DNA of 64,000 nucleotides from Muricea muricata (lineage: Eukaryota > Cnidaria > Anthozoa > Malacalcyonacea > Plexauridae), in the NCBI GenBank assembly GCA_963855995.1, contig OY979716.1, positions 18,347,040 to 18,411,039 on the forward strand. Reading direction: 5' to 3'. Positions 1 through 10,925 of the stretch are shown in pieces (the first letter of the stretch is position 1; every line of letters begins with the position of its first letter). The position numbers and the translations under genes are program-made. The notes beneath the pieces are model-generated. The model was not told the origin of the DNA. It was given only the letters and a program-made list of their open reading frames with translations, and searched no databases.

Positions 1-185
1 GTGGAAATTACAAAAAGGAGCAATTATTGTTTTTTCAGTTTTCAAAAGTGTTGATATATAAATGTATATTAACACCGAAAATGTTTCAGATACTTTTTAT
101 AATGTAGCACAAAATTAAGAATGTAAAATTACTTCAAAAGAAGTGCGACGAGATTTTTTCGTATTGGCATAAGATTAAAGGAATA

Positions 186-318
186 CCAAATGGTTTTCAT
201 CCATGCACGCGGGATGTTGTCGCGGGACGAGCCGCAGGCGAGTGTTTTTTCCTTTCTGAAAGACGAGCAACATCCTAAGTGCATGGATGAACGCTATTCT
301 TCACGGAAAACCATTTGG
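186..318. repeat. Short foldback element (MITE-like)
   Basis: The two ends are inverted copies: CCAAATGGTTTTC at the left and GAAAACCATTTGG at the right. Inside them are matching blocks around CATCCATGCAC and GTGCATGGATG, then GGATGTTG and CAACATCC. The structure folds into an imperfect hairpin with a short loop. No clear target-site duplication was found, so the family is unassigned. Nothing else is visible in bases 1-185. Confidence 0.6.
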
Positions 319-938
319 CAATTGTTTTATAAAATAACTGCAGTCAAACAACGAAAAACATTTTTAAATTTAATGATAAAATGATCAGTTCTCTCAAGAA
401 TCCTCAACTGTAGCTTTCTTGGCATTCGGCTGTACGATAAAACTAACATAATTTTGAAACTCTTCCCACAACTTTTTTGTTTTGTACTCTTTTGCTCTAA
501 ATCTTGGTGAAAGTATAGTACTTTAACAGAGACACATTCCGATATCAAACCGAAAAGCAGGTACGTACGTGTTGTAAAAAAACCCATGTTATGAACGGCC
601 AATAGTGGCGGATATTTAAGTTTCATTTTGTATTTTTATGTAAAGAAAAAACTAAAAAATACCAGCATTTGAAGCACGAACTTGTGCTAGTAAGCAATGT
701 CGGCAAATGTAATTTCGTTTCTTATAGACAACGTTGCATGCTGATTAGAACGATTGTATTTTTATCGCTACAGCACAAACTGAAACAAAAATATGCAAAT
801 GTAAAAATCGTATTTTTGCTAAACTGATAACAAAATAAACAAGATGACGAGTATACAACATATGGGAGTTGGGAGTTGGGAGTTGCAAGTTGACGACTTG
901 TTGTCCAAGGCTGGAAGTCGAATGTACATTTTAAGAGT

Positions 939-1492
939 TTGTTGGAGATATGGATATCAGAAAGATCATTTGACGCGATTATTCTATCGCTTTTTTGGTA
1001 CGGTATTGAAATTTGGGGTTCATCCCTGCAAAAGAAATACTTAAATCGTATTGATAAGTTTTTCAAGAGAGCTCATCGCTTTGGATATGTCCTAAGAGAG
1101 TACAAAATGTTCGAGTTGATTGAAACGAGGGATAAAACTCTGTTTAAAGAGATTATTGATAATCCTGATCATATTCTTAGTGAATTATTGCCCGGTAAGA
1201 GACAGAAAAACTTAAGAAAACGTGAACATCCTTTTATTCTACCAAATATTAGAACGGAAAGATTCAAGATTCCTTAAATATGTAAATAGAAGCTTGTTTA
1301 ATTATTTCTAATTAATTTTGTTGTATGTACATAGGTTTTTATATAAGTTTTTTATATTACTCAAACAAATTTGTAAATATAGTAAATCTGAATATTCATA
1401 TTTTAATAACCTATAATCATGTAAAGACACACGTGTGCTGTGTCTGGAGATTTTTCAAAATAAAGACTATTGTTATTATTATTATTATATTA
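939..1492 (+). mobile_element. 3' end relic of a CR1/L2-like LINE
   Basis: Bases 939-1277 read through without a stop as the C-terminal tail of a non-LTR retrotransposon reverse transcriptase. The pattern is Y-x-I-E-I-W-G followed by a basic segment (DKFFKRAHR), typical of the region after the RT domain. The untranslated tail holds a small hairpin near 1424-1445, an AATAAA-like motif, and an ATT-repeat tail near 1470-1492, as expected for a CR1/L2-type 3' end. The endonuclease and RT core are missing, so this is a 5'-truncated dead copy. It differs from the LINE at 2022-6497. Confidence 0.75.
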
Positions 1493-1539
1493 TAAACGTT
1501 TGACAACATAAATGATTATAGTTTCTTTAATTTGTGCTT

Positions 1540-1631
1540 TGGTATTTGTCTTTCTTTCAGTCTCTGCTAATTTCAGAAGTTGAAATGGTATTTGTCTTTC
1601 CTTCATTCTCTGCTAATTTCAGAAGTTGAAA
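1540..1631. repeat. 46-bp tandem duplication
   Basis: Two adjacent 46-base units, 1540-1585 and 1586-1631, begin TGGTATTTGTCTTTC and end AGAAGTTGAAA. They differ at about three bases. A third partial start (TGGTTTTTGTC) follows. It is either the promoter-side repeat of the LINE downstream or a simple local duplication; the sequence does not decide. Confidence 0.8.
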
Positions 1632-2021
1632 TGGTTTTTGTCGGCAATTTAAAACCCGTATAACCATCTCGAAAATACGAAGCGATGCCAACTTACCAAC
1701 CCATCATATATTGACCAATCAAGTTGCGTGTTTCACTGTAGTTATTATATAAAGAAGCTTCATTTATTCTGGAAGCCCTGAGAAAGCAATTTACAATATA
1801 ATAACACAAAATATCAATAATTATTATAGAATATTACACAAGTCAGAGACAGAGTAGAATCTTGGTAATTATAAACTATATAAGTCAATAATAAGTCAAT
1901 AAAAATATTCCTGATGAGTTACTTGGGAATTAAAAAACGAGTCGCGTGCCTTTATGGTGTAATAATTTGTCAATCGTTTGTCTTACCAGGAGCATCGACT
2001 TTACTAACTGGATAAGCAAAT

Positions 2022-3455
2022 ATGGCGGACGGTCGCATATTAAGGGGCGGTAGTAAAAAGATAAATAAAGACGTTCAAATTTCGAATTTAGTTGTTGACT
2101 GCAACCAAATTGATTGTAGAGATATCACCTATGATGGTGAGCGGTTTAAATGGACTTCAGGTTGGGAAACACTAAAGAATTTCATTGAACATGACCTTAA
2201 ATTGAAAGGCAGATGGACTTCGCCGGGTGGCAGCTCTCGAAAGTTTACGGGCAAAAACTTGGATTTGACAATAACCTGGTATCCCGGAAAACGTAACTCA
2301 CTTATATTACATGGCGGGCTGAGTAGCAGCTTATCAAATATTCTACTTAAAGCTTGCCAGAGGAAATCAGACATTACATTAGCAGAAATAAACAATCCCT
2401 CAAAGAGCCTAAACGACAATCAAACATCAATCCCTGATCATGAATCGAAGCCTAAGCCCATGATGGCGTCTGTCGAGTGCCAGTCTGAGTCTACTTGTCT
2501 GCAGTCCCTGTGTAATGTGCAATGTGACTGTAGTTGCAGCCTGCTAGTGGCTGAATTGGAGGGTGTCAAATTAGATATAGCTATTATGCAGAGAAGTATT
2601 GAATCTAATATAGCTTTGGCGAACATAACACGAACTGAGGAAGTTGAACAGTTAAGACAAGCGTTAGTCAACGAGAGGGAAAAGAACAGAAAACTCGAAG
2701 AAGATATATCAGTTTTGGTTAGGGGTAGAAACTCTGAAATATCTGAACTTAATGACATTATTGAATCCCTTCAAAACAAGCTGGAATCTAAAGGCTTTGT
2801 ACCACTGCATAAACAACCACAAACGGCTGGAAATGAGTATGCGGATATACATAAATTTGATAATACAATAGATGATTCAACTAATGAGACAATAGAATGT
2901 TTGCTTTCGAAACAATACAGTAGTTACTGTTCATCCAAGCAAGACGTGAGCAGTTTGTGTTTAAACAAGGAAGATGGAATTGAACGCAAAGTAAATTCAA
3001 TTCAAACACATAATTATGTAAGCCAAGAGAAAATACCTCCTGTGTATTTTAAGTCAAAAGCATACAAGAAAAATCAACCAAGTGTTAATTTATCATTGCA
3101 AGATTTGGCGAATTCGAAACCGAATGGCAACACTATTGACGGAAATAATATTGCATTCTTACCGCTTATCGATTCAAGTATATTTGTCCAGCATCTAAAC
3201 AATCAATGCCTTCAACACACAATAAATTTGGAAAAACGAAGCGCAACCCCACATCAATCTATAGACGAACAACTTAAAAAAAGTTATTTTCGCAATCGTC
3301 ATCGAACCAGACCACCTCATATACGAGACCGTCAATGCAATTCTCCCAACACGCCATGGTTTCGATATATCATACAACGCAATTCACCAGATTGGATCAA
3401 GCATCTAGAACTTGTGACCCGTATCACGGCCCATCAACGTCCAAAAACTTACTAA
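2022..3455 (+). CDS. LINE ORF1 protein (coiled-coil, nucleic-acid binding)
   Basis: A 477-residue protein. ORF1 products of LINEs bind the element RNA and form trimers or larger complexes in the cytoplasm. The N-terminal 100 residues hold a compact block with W-T-S-G-W and R-W-T-S-P-G-G-S motifs and basic patches. Residues about 145-170 are cysteine-rich. Residues about 203-255 have the heptad-like, Glu/Lys-rich pattern of a coiled coil. The C terminus is basic (RNRHRTRPPHIRDR). No canonical zinc knuckle or RRM signature is visible. Its last 121 bases overlap ORF2 in the -1 frame, so ORF2 may be made by frameshift or reinitiation (inference). The ATG at 2022 gives the longest frame and sits in the context ATATGGCGG. 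Confidence 0.8.
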   Translation: MADGRILRGGSKKINKDVQISNLVVDCNQIDCRDITYDGERFKWTSGWETLKNFIEHDLKLKGRWTSPGGSSRKFTGKNLDLTITWYPGKRNSLILHGGLSSSLSNILLKACQRKSDITLAEINNPSKSLNDNQTSIPDHESKPKPMMASVECQSESTCLQSLCNVQCDCSCSLLVAELEGVKLDIAIMQRSIESNIALANITRTEEVEQLRQALVNEREKNRKLEEDISVLVRGRNSEISELNDIIESLQNKLESKGFVPLHKQPQTAGNEYADIHKFDNTIDDSTNETIECLLSKQYSSYCSSKQDVSSLCLNKEDGIERKVNSIQTHNYVSQEKIPPVYFKSKAYKKNQPSVNLSLQDLANSKPNGNTIDGNNIAFLPLIDSSIFVQHLNNQCLQHTINLEKRSATPHQSIDEQLKKSYFRNRHRTRPPHIRDRQCNSPNTPWFRYIIQRNSPDWIKHLELVTRITAHQRPKTY

Positions 3456-6340
3456 CGCTAAATAATCCTAATACTAATATTCCAAACAGTTGCTCTAAAA
3501 TTACGCTTTTCCATTTAAACATCCGATCCTTAAAAAAGAGAGACCATTTTATTCAAATCCGTAATTTGGCTCGTGACAAAAACTATGAAGTTATTTCTTT
3601 GTCTGAAACCTGGCTGAATAGTTCTGTGAAAAATGCGGAAATCAACATCGAAGGATATAAATTATTTAGACAAGACAGACTGGGAATGCGTGGAGGTGGC
3701 GTTTACATCCGGGATCCATTAAAGGCGAAAGTTTTGAAAGACATATCGAGTATTTCTGATTCCGGATTCCACCAGCTTTGGTTACAATTACAACATAAGA
3801 AGATAAAATCTGTCTTGATTTGTGTGACGTATAGACCGCCAAGTTGTCCAGTATCTAGTCTTGATGAGCTATTAAAACCAAGTTTCACCAGCGTGCTTAC
3901 ACTCAATAAACCTATTATAGTTTTGGGAGATCTCAATTGTAACTTGTTACAAAATTCTCCTGAAAATAAGGCATTGGGCAATTTCATATCTGAGTTGAAC
4001 TTGAAACAACTGATCACATCACCAACCAGGATAACAGACACCTGCAGTTCTCTGATTGACGTCATCATGGTTTCAACTCCTGACCTAGTACATGAAAGCG
4101 GCACCATGACTCATGCTATAAGCGACCATCTCCCGGTTTATGTGGTGCTAAAATTGAAGCGTCCCAAACCCCCACCCTGTTATATCACAGTAAGGAGCTA
4201 CAAGAAGTACAATTCCGAATCGTTTCTAATCGACCTTGCATCTAAATCTGATCAAATTTTACCAATATTTACAGAAAACGATGTAAATGCTAAACTATCT
4301 TTGTTCAATGATGTTTTTCTCTCCACTTTGGAAAAACATGCTCCAGTCACGACCATCAAAGTTCGAAATCGGCCCTGTCCTTATGTCACACAAGAAATTA
4401 AAGCATTAATGAATGAAAGAGATCAACTACATCGCAAATTTCAGCTGTCACGTGATATCAATGACTGGCAGGCCTATAAAGATGCTCGAAACTCTGTCAA
4501 AAATACACTCAAGAATAGTGAGAAGAATTATGTATGTAATGAAGTTAATACTCATAAAGATGACGTTGGATCTTTGTGGAAAATTATAAACCGGATTATA
4601 CCCCGTAAAGAGAGATCAACGCATGTTTATAGTAAATCCACTGAACAGATTGCCAATGACTTTAATGAGTATTTCGTTTCGGTTGGAAAATTAGCGGCAA
4701 ATGCTGCTGTACAGCTCGCTAAAGACAATCATATTGATATTCCATCCGAAAGAAACTCTCCCTTGTTTAATGGAAACACTTTCAATTTTTCACCAGTTTC
4801 TTGCACAGAGATACAGCGAATTATAAAATCTATGCCTTCCAATAAATCACCGGGTCCAGATAAAGTCAATATGCGGGTTATAAAGGACGTGCTCCCAGTC
4901 ATACTGGGTCCGTTAACCGACATTATCAATACGTCCCTTACTACATCTACTTTCCCCGACTACTGGAAGGAGGCTGAAGTCATTCCTTTGTTGAAAGAGG
5001 GAGACCACGAACATGCTTCAAATAATCGCCCACTCTCCCTTCTCAAAGTCGCCTCAAAGATTTGTGAGAAAGTCGCCTTCAATCAATTCAGCTTATACTT
5101 GAGCCAAAATAATCACTTAAACCCTCACCAAAGTGGTAATAAAAAACATCATTCCACAGAAAGTTTAAATATCTTGGTGTGTGACTCTTTATTGAATGCC
5201 ATGGACAACAAGAAGATTTCTGCTCTGATATTGTTGGACCTATCTAAGGCTTTCGATAGTATCAGTCATGATATTTTACTTCGAAAGTTGAAGTGCCTTG
5301 GCGCATCCGAGAAATCAGTCAAATGGTTCCAAAGTTATCTATCAGGTCGAACTCAAAGGGTGCGAATTGGCTCATCTGTTTCAAAGGCCCTCCCCATAAC
5401 TCATGGTATCCCACAGGGAGCTATCCTTTCACCTCTTCTCTTCTCCCTATACACAAACGATCTTCCTTCAATGGTACAAGTTTCCAAACTGGATTCCTTT
5501 GTTGATGACTCAAAAATGTTACTATCATTTCCGATTGAACACGCCGTAGATGCAAAGCACCATCTTGAAACAGATCTAAACAAAGTTGCTACTTGGTGTT
5601 GTGAGAACGAATTGTTAATCAATCCAGGAAAAACAAAGTTTTTACTGGTAGGGACACGCCAGTTATTAAAAACACTACCTTTAGACATGTCGCTAACATT
5701 TTTAAAGAAAACACTTTTACCCGTGTCGTATGCTAAAGATCTTGGAGTAACGTTCGACCGCTACCTAACGTTTGATAAACATGTCGGTGACATTGTATCC
5801 TCATGTATGGCTAAACTTTGTCAAATAAATCGAGTTAAACATTGCTTCGATTGCGATACGTTGATTAAGATCATCACGACACTCGTATTAAGTAGATTAT
5901 ATTATTGTTCTTCCATTTGGTGCAATACATCTGCTAATAATATTAAAAAATTACAAGCAGTTCAAAATTTTGCATGTCGTATTATCACAAACACCAACAA
6001 ATTCGACCATATTACTCCTGCTCTTTACAAAATTGGTTGGCTGCCTGTCAAGGAACATCTCGAATATAGGGATATTATTATGTCCTACAAATGTATGAAC
6101 GGACTCGCTCCGCCATATCTATGTGAATTATTCAACAAACGTGCACAAATCCACGATCGTGCCACCAGAAATAAAGAGCTATTACATATTCCGTTATGCA
6201 ACACAGCATCGGGTCAGAGGAGTTTCCGATTTAGAGCTGTTAGACTCTGGAACAACCTAGACAACGAACTAAAACAACTTCCGTTCGATATATTCAAGAA
6301 GAAAATAAAAGCAAACATGTTCGATCATTATTTTAACTAG
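3335..6340 (+). CDS. LINE ORF2: AP-like endonuclease and reverse transcriptase
   Basis: A 1001-residue open frame. The endonuclease (about residues 50-285) shows F-H-L-N-I-R-S, S-E-T-W, the RGGGV block, C-V-T-Y-R-P-P, L-G-D-L-N-C-N and the terminal S-D-H-L-P motif. Its role is to nick target DNA. The reverse transcriptase (about residues 510-770) shows K-S-P-G-P-D, the A motif LDLSKAFDSISHD, the B motif GIPQGAILSPLLFSLYTND, and the C motif F-V-D-D at about residue 721. It copies the RNA at the nick. The C-terminal region, with GWLPV, NGLAPPYL and RLWNNL, is typical of CR1/L2 proteins. No stop or frameshift is seen, so catalytic competence is plausible. The annotated ATG overlaps ORF1; the true start could be slightly downstream. 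Confidence 0.9.
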   Translation: MQFSQHAMVSIYHTTQFTRLDQASRTCDPYHGPSTSKNLLTLNNPNTNIPNSCSKITLFHLNIRSLKKRDHFIQIRNLARDKNYEVISLSETWLNSSVKNAEINIEGYKLFRQDRLGMRGGGVYIRDPLKAKVLKDISSISDSGFHQLWLQLQHKKIKSVLICVTYRPPSCPVSSLDELLKPSFTSVLTLNKPIIVLGDLNCNLLQNSPENKALGNFISELNLKQLITSPTRITDTCSSLIDVIMVSTPDLVHESGTMTHAISDHLPVYVVLKLKRPKPPPCYITVRSYKKYNSESFLIDLASKSDQILPIFTENDVNAKLSLFNDVFLSTLEKHAPVTTIKVRNRPCPYVTQEIKALMNERDQLHRKFQLSRDINDWQAYKDARNSVKNTLKNSEKNYVCNEVNTHKDDVGSLWKIINRIIPRKERSTHVYSKSTEQIANDFNEYFVSVGKLAANAAVQLAKDNHIDIPSERNSPLFNGNTFNFSPVSCTEIQRIIKSMPSNKSPGPDKVNMRVIKDVLPVILGPLTDIINTSLTTSTFPDYWKEAEVIPLLKEGDHEHASNNRPLSLLKVASKICEKVAFNQFSLYLSQNNHLNPHQSGNKKHHSTESLNILVCDSLLNAMDNKKISALILLDLSKAFDSISHDILLRKLKCLGASEKSVKWFQSYLSGRTQRVRIGSSVSKALPITHGIPQGAILSPLLFSLYTNDLPSMVQVSKLDSFVDDSKMLLSFPIEHAVDAKHHLETDLNKVATWCCENELLINPGKTKFLLVGTRQLLKTLPLDMSLTFLKKTLLPVSYAKDLGVTFDRYLTFDKHVGDIVSSCMAKLCQINRVKHCFDCDTLIKIITTLVLSRLYYCSSIWCNTSANNIKKLQAVQNFACRIITNTNKFDHITPALYKIGWLPVKEHLEYRDIIMSYKCMNGLAPPYLCELFNKRAQIHDRATRNKELLHIPLCNTASGQRSFRFRAVRLWNNLDNELKQLPFDIFKKKIKANMFDHYFN

Positions 6341-6498
6341 TAATCTATTTTAGCCTGGTCAAATTACAAGATGTAACATTTTAAACAATTTTTAAAATAT
6401 GTAAATGTTAGTATTAAATTTATACGCAGATATGTAAATAAGTATTGAAAAACCCTGTTGGGAATGCTTATATTAATAATAATAATAATAATAATATT

Positions 6499-6726
6499 TC
6501 ATGCAGCCGTATCTGAGGCGTTCGAAGAATACAATCCATTATGGATAGACTCTTCATGATCGAATAAACTCGCGCTTCCAGTAGGCCGACCAAGACGATA
6601 CGGCTTCACATCACCGTTATTCAAAAACGTAATCGTCCGGTACACAGTTTTTGGGCAAACAAATAACTGTGATGCTATTTCTTTATACTTCCTTTGATAA
6701 AATAGTCTTTGATAAACCTTCTCCAA
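6499..6726 (-). pseudogene. Fragment of a Tc1/mariner-like transposase HTH domain
   Basis: A 75-residue frame with Y-K-E-I-A-S-Q-L-F-V-C-P-K-T-V-Y-R followed by a G-D-V-K-P-Y-R-L-G-R-P linker. This is the helix-turn-helix plus GRPR-like hinge of IS630/Tc1-mariner DNA-binding domains. No DDE catalytic domain follows, so it is a short relic. It abuts the LINE tail. The family call rests on motif recognition only. Confidence 0.5.
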
Positions 6727-6924
6727 CGCAAATCATGCGCCGCATATGGTCTCGGCAATGTGTACAGTATATACTGCAAACAGGTTTTAATTTGCACGCT
6801 AATCGAACGCGCAATTAACACGCATGATAAAATCTTCGTGTTGACGCATATATTACAGTAACCACGTGATCGATATATATGTATTATAGTATATTTCGCC
6901 TGGACAACATTTTCGGGATTGACA

Positions 6925-7041
<117 letters not shown>

Positions 7042-7282
7042 GTTTAGTAAATAGACTTTCGATATTTTAAAAATGTTGATCACGTAGGATAGCGTAGGAG
7101 AAACGGTTGCATGGGATGGCGTGAGAACGAGGTGGAGTGTGTATTTTTGGGTTTGTTTTGGTTGTATATCTTTGTAAAAAGCTGCAAGCTGATTTTGTTA
7201 GTAATTAAATATAGTACCTTTGAGTTCACCTGGAGTAATACGTTACACTTGGTGGCAGCGATGGGATTAAATTTGAGCAGAA

Positions 7283-8182
7283 ATGAATACGAGAAGTAGT
7301 TCTACGATACGCTCGTCGGAGGAAGGTGACGTGCCAGTTTCCGATGAAATTGAGAAAAACACATCTCGACCAGTGGTTTTACCAGACGAATATACTGGCG
7401 ACGAAGACTGGCTGGATTGGCTAACACATTTTGAGCTATGTGCGAAGATCAACGATTGGGATGACAAGTTAAAAACAGCATTCCCGGCTGTCCGTTTGAA
7501 GAGGTCGGCGCAGCAAGTTTATAGAGATCTGCCCGAGGCGACAACAAAGAGTTATGGTGATTTAAAAGAAGCTTTAACCAAACGATTTGACACCACGAAG
7601 TATACGGAGCGATACAAATCCGAGTTCAAGCTCATTATACGTGGAAAAGACGAAGGTCTTCACGAGTTAGCAAACCGAGTTCGTCGTTTGGTTTCGTTGG
7701 CGTATCCCAACATTGAAGCACAGTTTCGAGATGAATGAGCCCGTGATCAGTTCCTGGATGCTCTTGATTCGCGTGAGTTTCGACTTAAAGTCCGGCAATC
7801 TCGACCTAAAAGTTTAGACGAAGCAGTTGACATGGCTGCAGAGATCGAAACCATGGAGCTCGCCGAGGAAAGACGACGATTTAAAGCAGTTCACGCAACG
7901 GAATTTCCAAGTTATAAGATCGAACAACAGTCGACCACGAGTCCCAGTAATCTAGAGTGCTTGGTGAAGGAAAGCTTCAAAATTATCGAGCAAAATACAG
8001 CCGTAATGCGAGAAATGATCTCCGCTTTAAAAGTGAAGGAAGAATGGGGTGGTTCCCATGGTTACGACAACAACCGGAAATCGAGAGGAAATACCGGAAA
8101 TGCATGCTTTCATTGTGGTAAACTCGGTCATTTCATCGCGTCTTGTCCAGAGAAGAAGGGAAACGGCGGTCGACTGGCGTGA
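7283..8182 (+). pseudogene. Gypsy gag with one in-frame stop
   Basis: Gag polyprotein frame of an LTR retrotransposon. The capsid-like part holds the W-L-D-W-L-T-H-F-E and Y-x-E-R-Y-K-S-E-F patterns common to Gypsy gag. The zinc knuckle at the end, C-F-H-C-G-K-L-G-H-F-I-A-S-C, fits CX2CX4HX4C and would bind genomic RNA. A TGA at 7736-7738 interrupts the frame; the same frame resumes immediately. Upstream, the sequence ending TACGTTACA (about 7247) followed by TGGTGGCAGCG looks like an LTR end plus primer-binding site. The copy is dead. Confidence 0.75.
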
Positions 8183-8311
8183 TGGGTCGCACGTCAGTGG
8201 AGCAAAATAAGACCCCTGAATCAAAGGAATTTAACACGAATGAGAAAGACGGTGTTGTGAGAAATGGAAGTGTAAGTCCGGAGTCAGCGATGTTTACGGA
8301 AGGTCAGGTAG

Positions 8312-8908
8312 TGGAGTCAGTTTAAATATGTTGGTAGACACTGTGTCGGCTGTGACATTGGTCCATAAACGTGTATGGGAAAAAGTGTTTCCCCGATATG
8401 GTCCCCTAGAAGCACAGGGCACCCAAGTAGTTTCGGCCAATGGTTCTCCTTTAAAGATAGTGGGAATGGTAGATATTGAGATAGCGGTAGCTGGAATCTG
8501 CGCAATTCACCCTGTCCTTATAGCTGAAGATATCACACATGATTGCCTGTTGGGCGTTGATTTTCTACGAAAGCATGAATGTACTATACGATTTGGAATT
8601 AACCATTTACAAACTGAAGAAGGGGGAGTGGGCTCAACATTGTTCCCTACGCAAGACAAAGTCTCGCAAATATGTCGCGTATCATTGGCAGAAACAGTAG
8701 TTATTCCCGGAAGGCACGAGATGATCCTTCCCGCGAAGATTACCACAGCATCAAAGAGCAAAAGTCCAATAAATTCACCCGGTATTGTTGAACCAAATCT
8801 CACGTTTAAAAGAAAACCAGACATCGCCCTTGCTCGAAGTATTGTACAACCCCAGAGAAACAAGATAGCGGTGAGAATAGTAAACTTGGCACCGACACCT
8901 GTTACTCT
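8312..8908 (+). pseudogene. Gypsy protease fragment, active site altered
   Basis: Retropepsin-like frame: M-L-V-D-T-V-S-A-V-T-L, later H-D-C-L-L-G-V-D-F-L, the two halves of the aspartic protease fold. The catalytic D-T-G is D-T-V here, a Gly-to-Val change expected to abolish activity. It lies in a different frame from gag and is cut off by the right inverted repeat at 8912. No RT or integrase follows. Confidence 0.65.
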
Positions 8909-9126
8909 GTATAAAATATCGAAAGTCTATTTACTAAACATAACATATATATAGATATATACATATATATAGATATAGATATATGGATGACATAAAATGT
9001 ACTGTACATAGTATATACTTATTGCTTTTATTTTTTAAGCTCAACTTCCCAGTAATTATTATCTTTTTTGTTGTATGACCTCTTTGCTCGCTTGCTTCCA
9101 CGCTACTCCCACTGCCTGAACTCTAA

Positions 9127-10060
9127 CTAGAGGACATCCGATGCTGGGTTTTTATTGTTTGATTTATGCAAAACAAAACTCCTTGCCACATCATTGTTTT
9201 TCTCAACCCCCTGACCAGTGAAAAATTTAACAGAGTGATACTTTTTCATTAAAACAGGAACATGATAAACAAGTGCATGCATGTATGGAGTAACTGCTGC
9301 TCTCCTATATCCTTTGCGAATAGAGGAGTTCCTTAATGATGTAAACAGTTTGATCCAGTCTTTTGATTTTTTAAAACAATAATTACAAATCTATTCTGTT
9401 GTGTGCTGTACAGTTATCATTTTCTAGATTTCATGAAAATCTTTCCATATTTTCATGACTACTTCACATGTATCTGGCATTAGACAATTTGCAAATTTGT
9501 TTGGAAGTGAAGCCAATAGCTTCTTCTTGTCTGCACCAAGAAAGCTTGTGAAGTCATATTGCCCAGATCCCCTCCCATCTTCATTTTTCTTTTCCCAAAT
9601 GTCAAAACTGACCCCACATGATCTTATCGTTTCCTGAAGTTTTGTAAGATTGGTGTTCCTTTTTTCACTCTTCTTTTTGTTGAAGTTTTCTTTCTGATCC
9701 CAGGAAATAACTTCTTGGATTATATTGCTCAACAGAACATCCATTACTCTTACCAATAAGTGTAACTCATCTAGCACAACATGATCTAAATCAATATTAA
9801 TTAGTGGCTTATGGTCACAAGAGAACTTGTCCTGTGCCCTCTTTTTCAAAGCCATGTTGATGACTTCCTGCAGTGCGCGCTTCATTGGAACAGAGTTGTA
9901 GTAGTCTAAGTCCTTGTCCATCTCCCATCTGTTGTCCTTGTGGATCTTGCACCAAACACATGCAAAATTTGATGTTGCTGCTTTCATGTCCATCATGATT
10001 AATAAAAGTTTATAGTCTCCCCCAAGGAAAAACTCAAGATTTAATTTTGAGTCTTTTGTC
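9127..10060 (-). pseudogene. C-terminal half of a gene split by BEL/Pao (unnamed family)
   Basis: Reading minus from about 10060: L-E-F-F-L-G-G-D-Y-K-L-L, then A-C-V-W-C-K-I-H-K (CxxC), H-K-P-L-I-N-I-D-L-D-H-V-V-L-D-E-L-H-L, then, after in-frame stops at 9424-9426 and 9376-9378, a stretch ending with F-F-T-G-Q-G-V-E-K-N-N-D. The whole stretch stays in one frame. I recall similar proteins in cnidarians and sponges but know no name or function. The N-terminal half lies at about 15688-16739, on the far side of the BEL element. The stops show that it is decayed. It could be a domesticated or dead transposase; that is a guess. Confidence 0.6.
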
Positions 10061-10925
10061 GTGAAGTTTGACTGACGTTATACTCTCTTTGCCATCGTTT
10101 CCAAAACTGCTCTGCTAAGTACTGCACTCGTCGCCACCTTCTTCTAGAATATAGATCTGGCGTAGAAAATTTACCGGGCGGAGGTAATACAACTTGGGAC
10201 TTTAAGGTTAATAAATGATTTGGCGTGATTGGCTCTAAAGCGTCTGTCCTGATGGATCGCTCCCAGACCCCACCCATGTGGGATGCATGAGGCATGTTTT
10301 CTTTAAATTCGATCCAATCGCAGCCTTGTGATAGAAGAAATTTATTTACTGCGTCATTGTTAAGTTCTGCTAGAGCCTTTTTTAGTTCGTTTCTTGCTCC
10401 CATGAAGTTCGAGCCTTGATCGGAACGCAGCTGCCGAACTCTCCCTCTACGACTGATGAATCTCCGTAAGGCGTTGATGAAAGAATCCGTCCCCATGGTA
10501 TTTAACGTTTCAAGATGAACACCGCGCGATGCTAGGCAAGTAAAGATAAGTCTCCAACACTTAAGTTGTTTTCGACCTTCCTTGATCATCCATGGGCCAA
10601 ATACATCCATTCCCGTGCAGGTAAATGGGGGACTTGGGTTGACACGTTCTTCTAGAAGGACCGCCATCTTTTGAACACCGGACGTTCCACGAAGTTTACG
10701 ACACTTGACACATTTGGCGATAAACTTAAACACAGCTGAACGTCCATTTATGATCCAATATCCGGCTTGTCTGATAGCATTGTGTGTCATCCCGCGTCCT
10801 TGGTGTCTTTGTACCTCACCATGTATTTGCCGTATAAGGAGCGTCGTGATATGGCTGCTCTTGGGGATAATGGCTGGGTGTTTTTCTTCGAATGGCAGTG
10901 TAGCTTTACGTAGTCGACCACCCAC
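10061..10925 (-). pseudogene. BEL/Pao integrase with internal deletion
   Basis: Zinc-binding start with H...H (R-Q-I-H-G-E-V-Q-R-H) and C-V-K-C, then the catalytic core: D in G-M-D-V-F-G-P-W and D in R-S-D-Q-G-S-N-F. The M-G-G-V-W-E-R-S-I-R-T motif then runs straight into E-P-I-T-P-N-H-L-L. In family members some 40-50 residues, including the third catalytic acid, lie between these motifs, so they have been deleted. The frame leaves BEL sequence near 10061, inside the C-terminal domain. Confidence 0.8.

Larger units (their letters stand above)
2022..6497 (+). mobile_element. Near-complete CR1/L2-like non-LTR retrotransposon
   Basis: The element has two overlapping ORFs, a short 3' UTR and an AAT-repeat tail (about 6473-6497). 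The 5' UTR probably extends upstream, possibly to about 1741, but its start cannot be fixed because no target-site duplication was recognised. Both ORFs are open, so the copy looks young. ORF order (coiled-coil ORF1, then endonuclease-RT ORF2), absence of RNase H, and a simple-repeat tail fit the CR1/L2 group. Exact clade placement would need a phylogeny. Confidence 0.85.

Noticed and set aside
7736-7738. TGA between Gypsy gag halves as a programmed stop
   Set aside because: It lies inside the capsid region, the protease motif is also mutated, and the copy is truncated.
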